DNA of 27,363 nt from Holdemanella sp. (lineage in GTDB: Bacteria > Bacillota_I > Bacilli_A > Erysipelotrichales > Erysipelotrichaceae): assembly GCA_021442845.1 (NCBI GenBank), contig JABUSD010000355.1:1-27363 (forward strand), read 5' to 3'. Positions 26,662-27,363 of this stretch are shown in pieces. The translations under genes and the position numbers were made by a program. Each line of letters begins with the position of its first letter. Positions within the stretch are counted from its first letter, which is position 1. Below the pieces are notes generated by a model, which saw only the letters and a list, made by a program, of their open reading frames with translations, had not been told where the DNA came from and searched no databases.

Positions 26662-26690
26662 AGTATATGATACACTTTTACACTTGTAAA
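26662..26690 (-). promoter_or_regulatory. Promoter of the 6-phospho-beta-glucosidase gene
   Basis: On the minus strand TTTACA (-35, 26685-26690) and TATACT (-10, 26662-26667) are separated by 17 bases. The predicted start is near 26655, leaving a leader of about 35 bases, too short for an antiterminator of the LicT type. Confidence 0.65.
26677..26690. promoter_or_regulatory. Operator-like palindrome over the -35 box
   Basis: TTTACACTTGTAAA is a perfect 6+6 inverted repeat with a 2-base centre. One arm is the -35 box of the glucosidase promoter, a usual position for a repressor of sugar genes (GntR or LacI type). The regulator is not in the window. Confidence 0.5.
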
Positions 26691-26716
26691 GGAACAATGT
26701 AAGCGGATACATAAAA

Positions 26717-26741
26717 AGGAATGATTTGATAACCATTCCTT
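26717..26741 (-). terminator. Terminator of clpB
   Basis: The stem AAGGAATG/CATTCCTT (8 bp) with a loop of about 9-10 bases overlaps the clpB stop codon and is followed on the minus strand by TTTTT. Confidence 0.75.
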
Positions 26742-27363
26742 ATCGTATCGTAATCGTATAGTCGCCATTTTCGACATCTACATAGATTGTCGCATCCTTT
26801 AATGTTGATGTTTCAATGATCTTACGGGCTATTCTTGTTTCAATATGCTTCTGGATATATCGTTTCATCGGTCTTGCACCATAAAGTGGATCAACGCCTG
26901 TCTGTGCAATTCTTTCATAGACCACATCACTGACTTCCAATACGATATCACGCATTGCCAAGCGGTTTTTAAGCTGGTTGATAAACTTATGGGCAATCTT
27001 TATAAATGCTGAATCATCTAAGGCATTGAACACAACGATTTCATCAATACGGTTGATGAATTCTGGCTTGAAGTGTCTTTTTACCTCATTCATATACTTA
27101 TCGTATAGATTTCCCCCTTCAAATGCATATTGGCTTCCTAAATTGCTTGTCAGAATGATAATCGTATTCTTAAAGTCTACCGTTACCCCTTTTGAATCGG
27201 TAATGCGTCCATCATCCAGAATCTGCAACAGTACGTTGAATACATCCGGGTGTGCCTTTTCAATTTCATCAAACAATACAATCGAATATGGATTTCTTCG
27301 TACAGCTTCACTCAACTGTCCACCTTCATCATAGCCAACATAACCTGGAGGCGCTCCAATCAG
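26740..27363 (-). CDS. clpB: ClpB disaggregase, C-terminal part (partial at window edge)
   Basis: The last 207 residues of an Hsp100 ClpB ATPase, which rescues aggregated proteins with DnaK. The reading frame is open to the right edge, so the gene continues outside. It begins inside the second AAA+ domain: IGAPPGYVGYDEGGQL with the pore-loop Tyr, then IVLFDEIEKAHPDVFN with Walker B, LLQILDDGRITDS, the sensor segment LTSNLGS and the arginine-finger region FINRIDEIVVF. It ends with the D2 small domain carrying GARPMKRYIQ. The absence of a ClpP-binding LGF-type loop in what can be seen, and the general sequence, favour ClpB over ClpC or ClpE. The start and N-terminal domains cannot be judged. 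Confidence 0.92.
   Translation of the reverse strand: MIGAPPGYVGYDEGGQLSEAVRRNPYSIVLFDEIEKAHPDVFNVLLQILDDGRITDSKGVTVDFKNTIIILTSNLGSQYAFEGGNLYDKYMNEVKRHFKPEFINRIDEIVVFNALDDSAFIKIAHKFINQLKNRLAMRDIVLEVSDVVYERIAQTGVDPLYGARPMKRYIQKHIETRIARKIIETSTLKDATIYVDVENGDYTITIR

Overview
The window looks like a chromosomal segment of a low-GC Gram-positive bacterium (Bacillota). The evidence is AT-rich coding sequence, strong AGGAGG-type ribosome binding sites, a Bacilli-type SUF operon (sufC-D-S-U-B with the zinc protein SufU), PrsA-like lipoproteins, WXG100 proteins and a sortase-type surface protein. A gut Erysipelotrichia-like host is my best guess from gene content, but that is inference. Gene density is very high. 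No rRNA, tRNA, CRISPR array, IS element or phage gene was seen, and no gap between genes exceeds about 160 bases.

Left part (1-8830): an HD-domain hydrolase gene converges on a long minus-strand operon (6746 to 505). That operon carries sufC, sufD, sufS, sufU and sufB, then 5-formyltetrahydrofolate cyclo-ligase and a 351-residue protein of unknown function. Most junctions overlap or nearly touch, so this is one Fe-S cluster assembly unit with two passengers. Divergent from sufC are two plus-strand genes for extracytoplasmic PrsA/SurA-like folding factors, one with an N-terminal membrane anchor and one a lipoprotein. They end at a hairpin shared with the next cluster.

Centre (8832-18276, minus strand): ten tightly packed genes form what I read as a divergent, reduced type VII secretion (T7SSb/ESS-like) locus. 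In transcription order they are: a DUF6382-like/FHA protein; a membrane protein kinase-like protein in the EssB position; a tail-anchored Ig-like-repeat protein; an EssC-like FHA/FtsK-SpoIIIE ATPase; a small YukD/EsaB-like protein; two WXG100 proteins; a 62-residue helical protein; a 264-residue beta-rich candidate effector; and a DUF4176-type protein. Recognisable EsaA and EssA are missing. The kinase-like protein keeps the main catalytic residues that EssB pseudokinases have lost, and two FHA domains (phosphothreonine readers) are encoded beside it. This is the most unusual system in the window.

Right part (18320-27363): a small membrane protein gene that appears to be transcribed without a leader; serine acetyltransferase (cysE); an unknown membrane/TPR-like protein on the minus strand; a thioester-domain/SpaA-repeat surface protein with an FVPTG sorting motif, followed by a DUF5684-like membrane protein; a minus-strand Sir2 deacylase whose stop codon overlaps its neighbour's inside a terminator loop; a YhhN-family membrane protein; a family 1 6-phospho-beta-glucosidase with an operator-like palindrome on its -35 box; and the C-terminal part of clpB running off the right edge.
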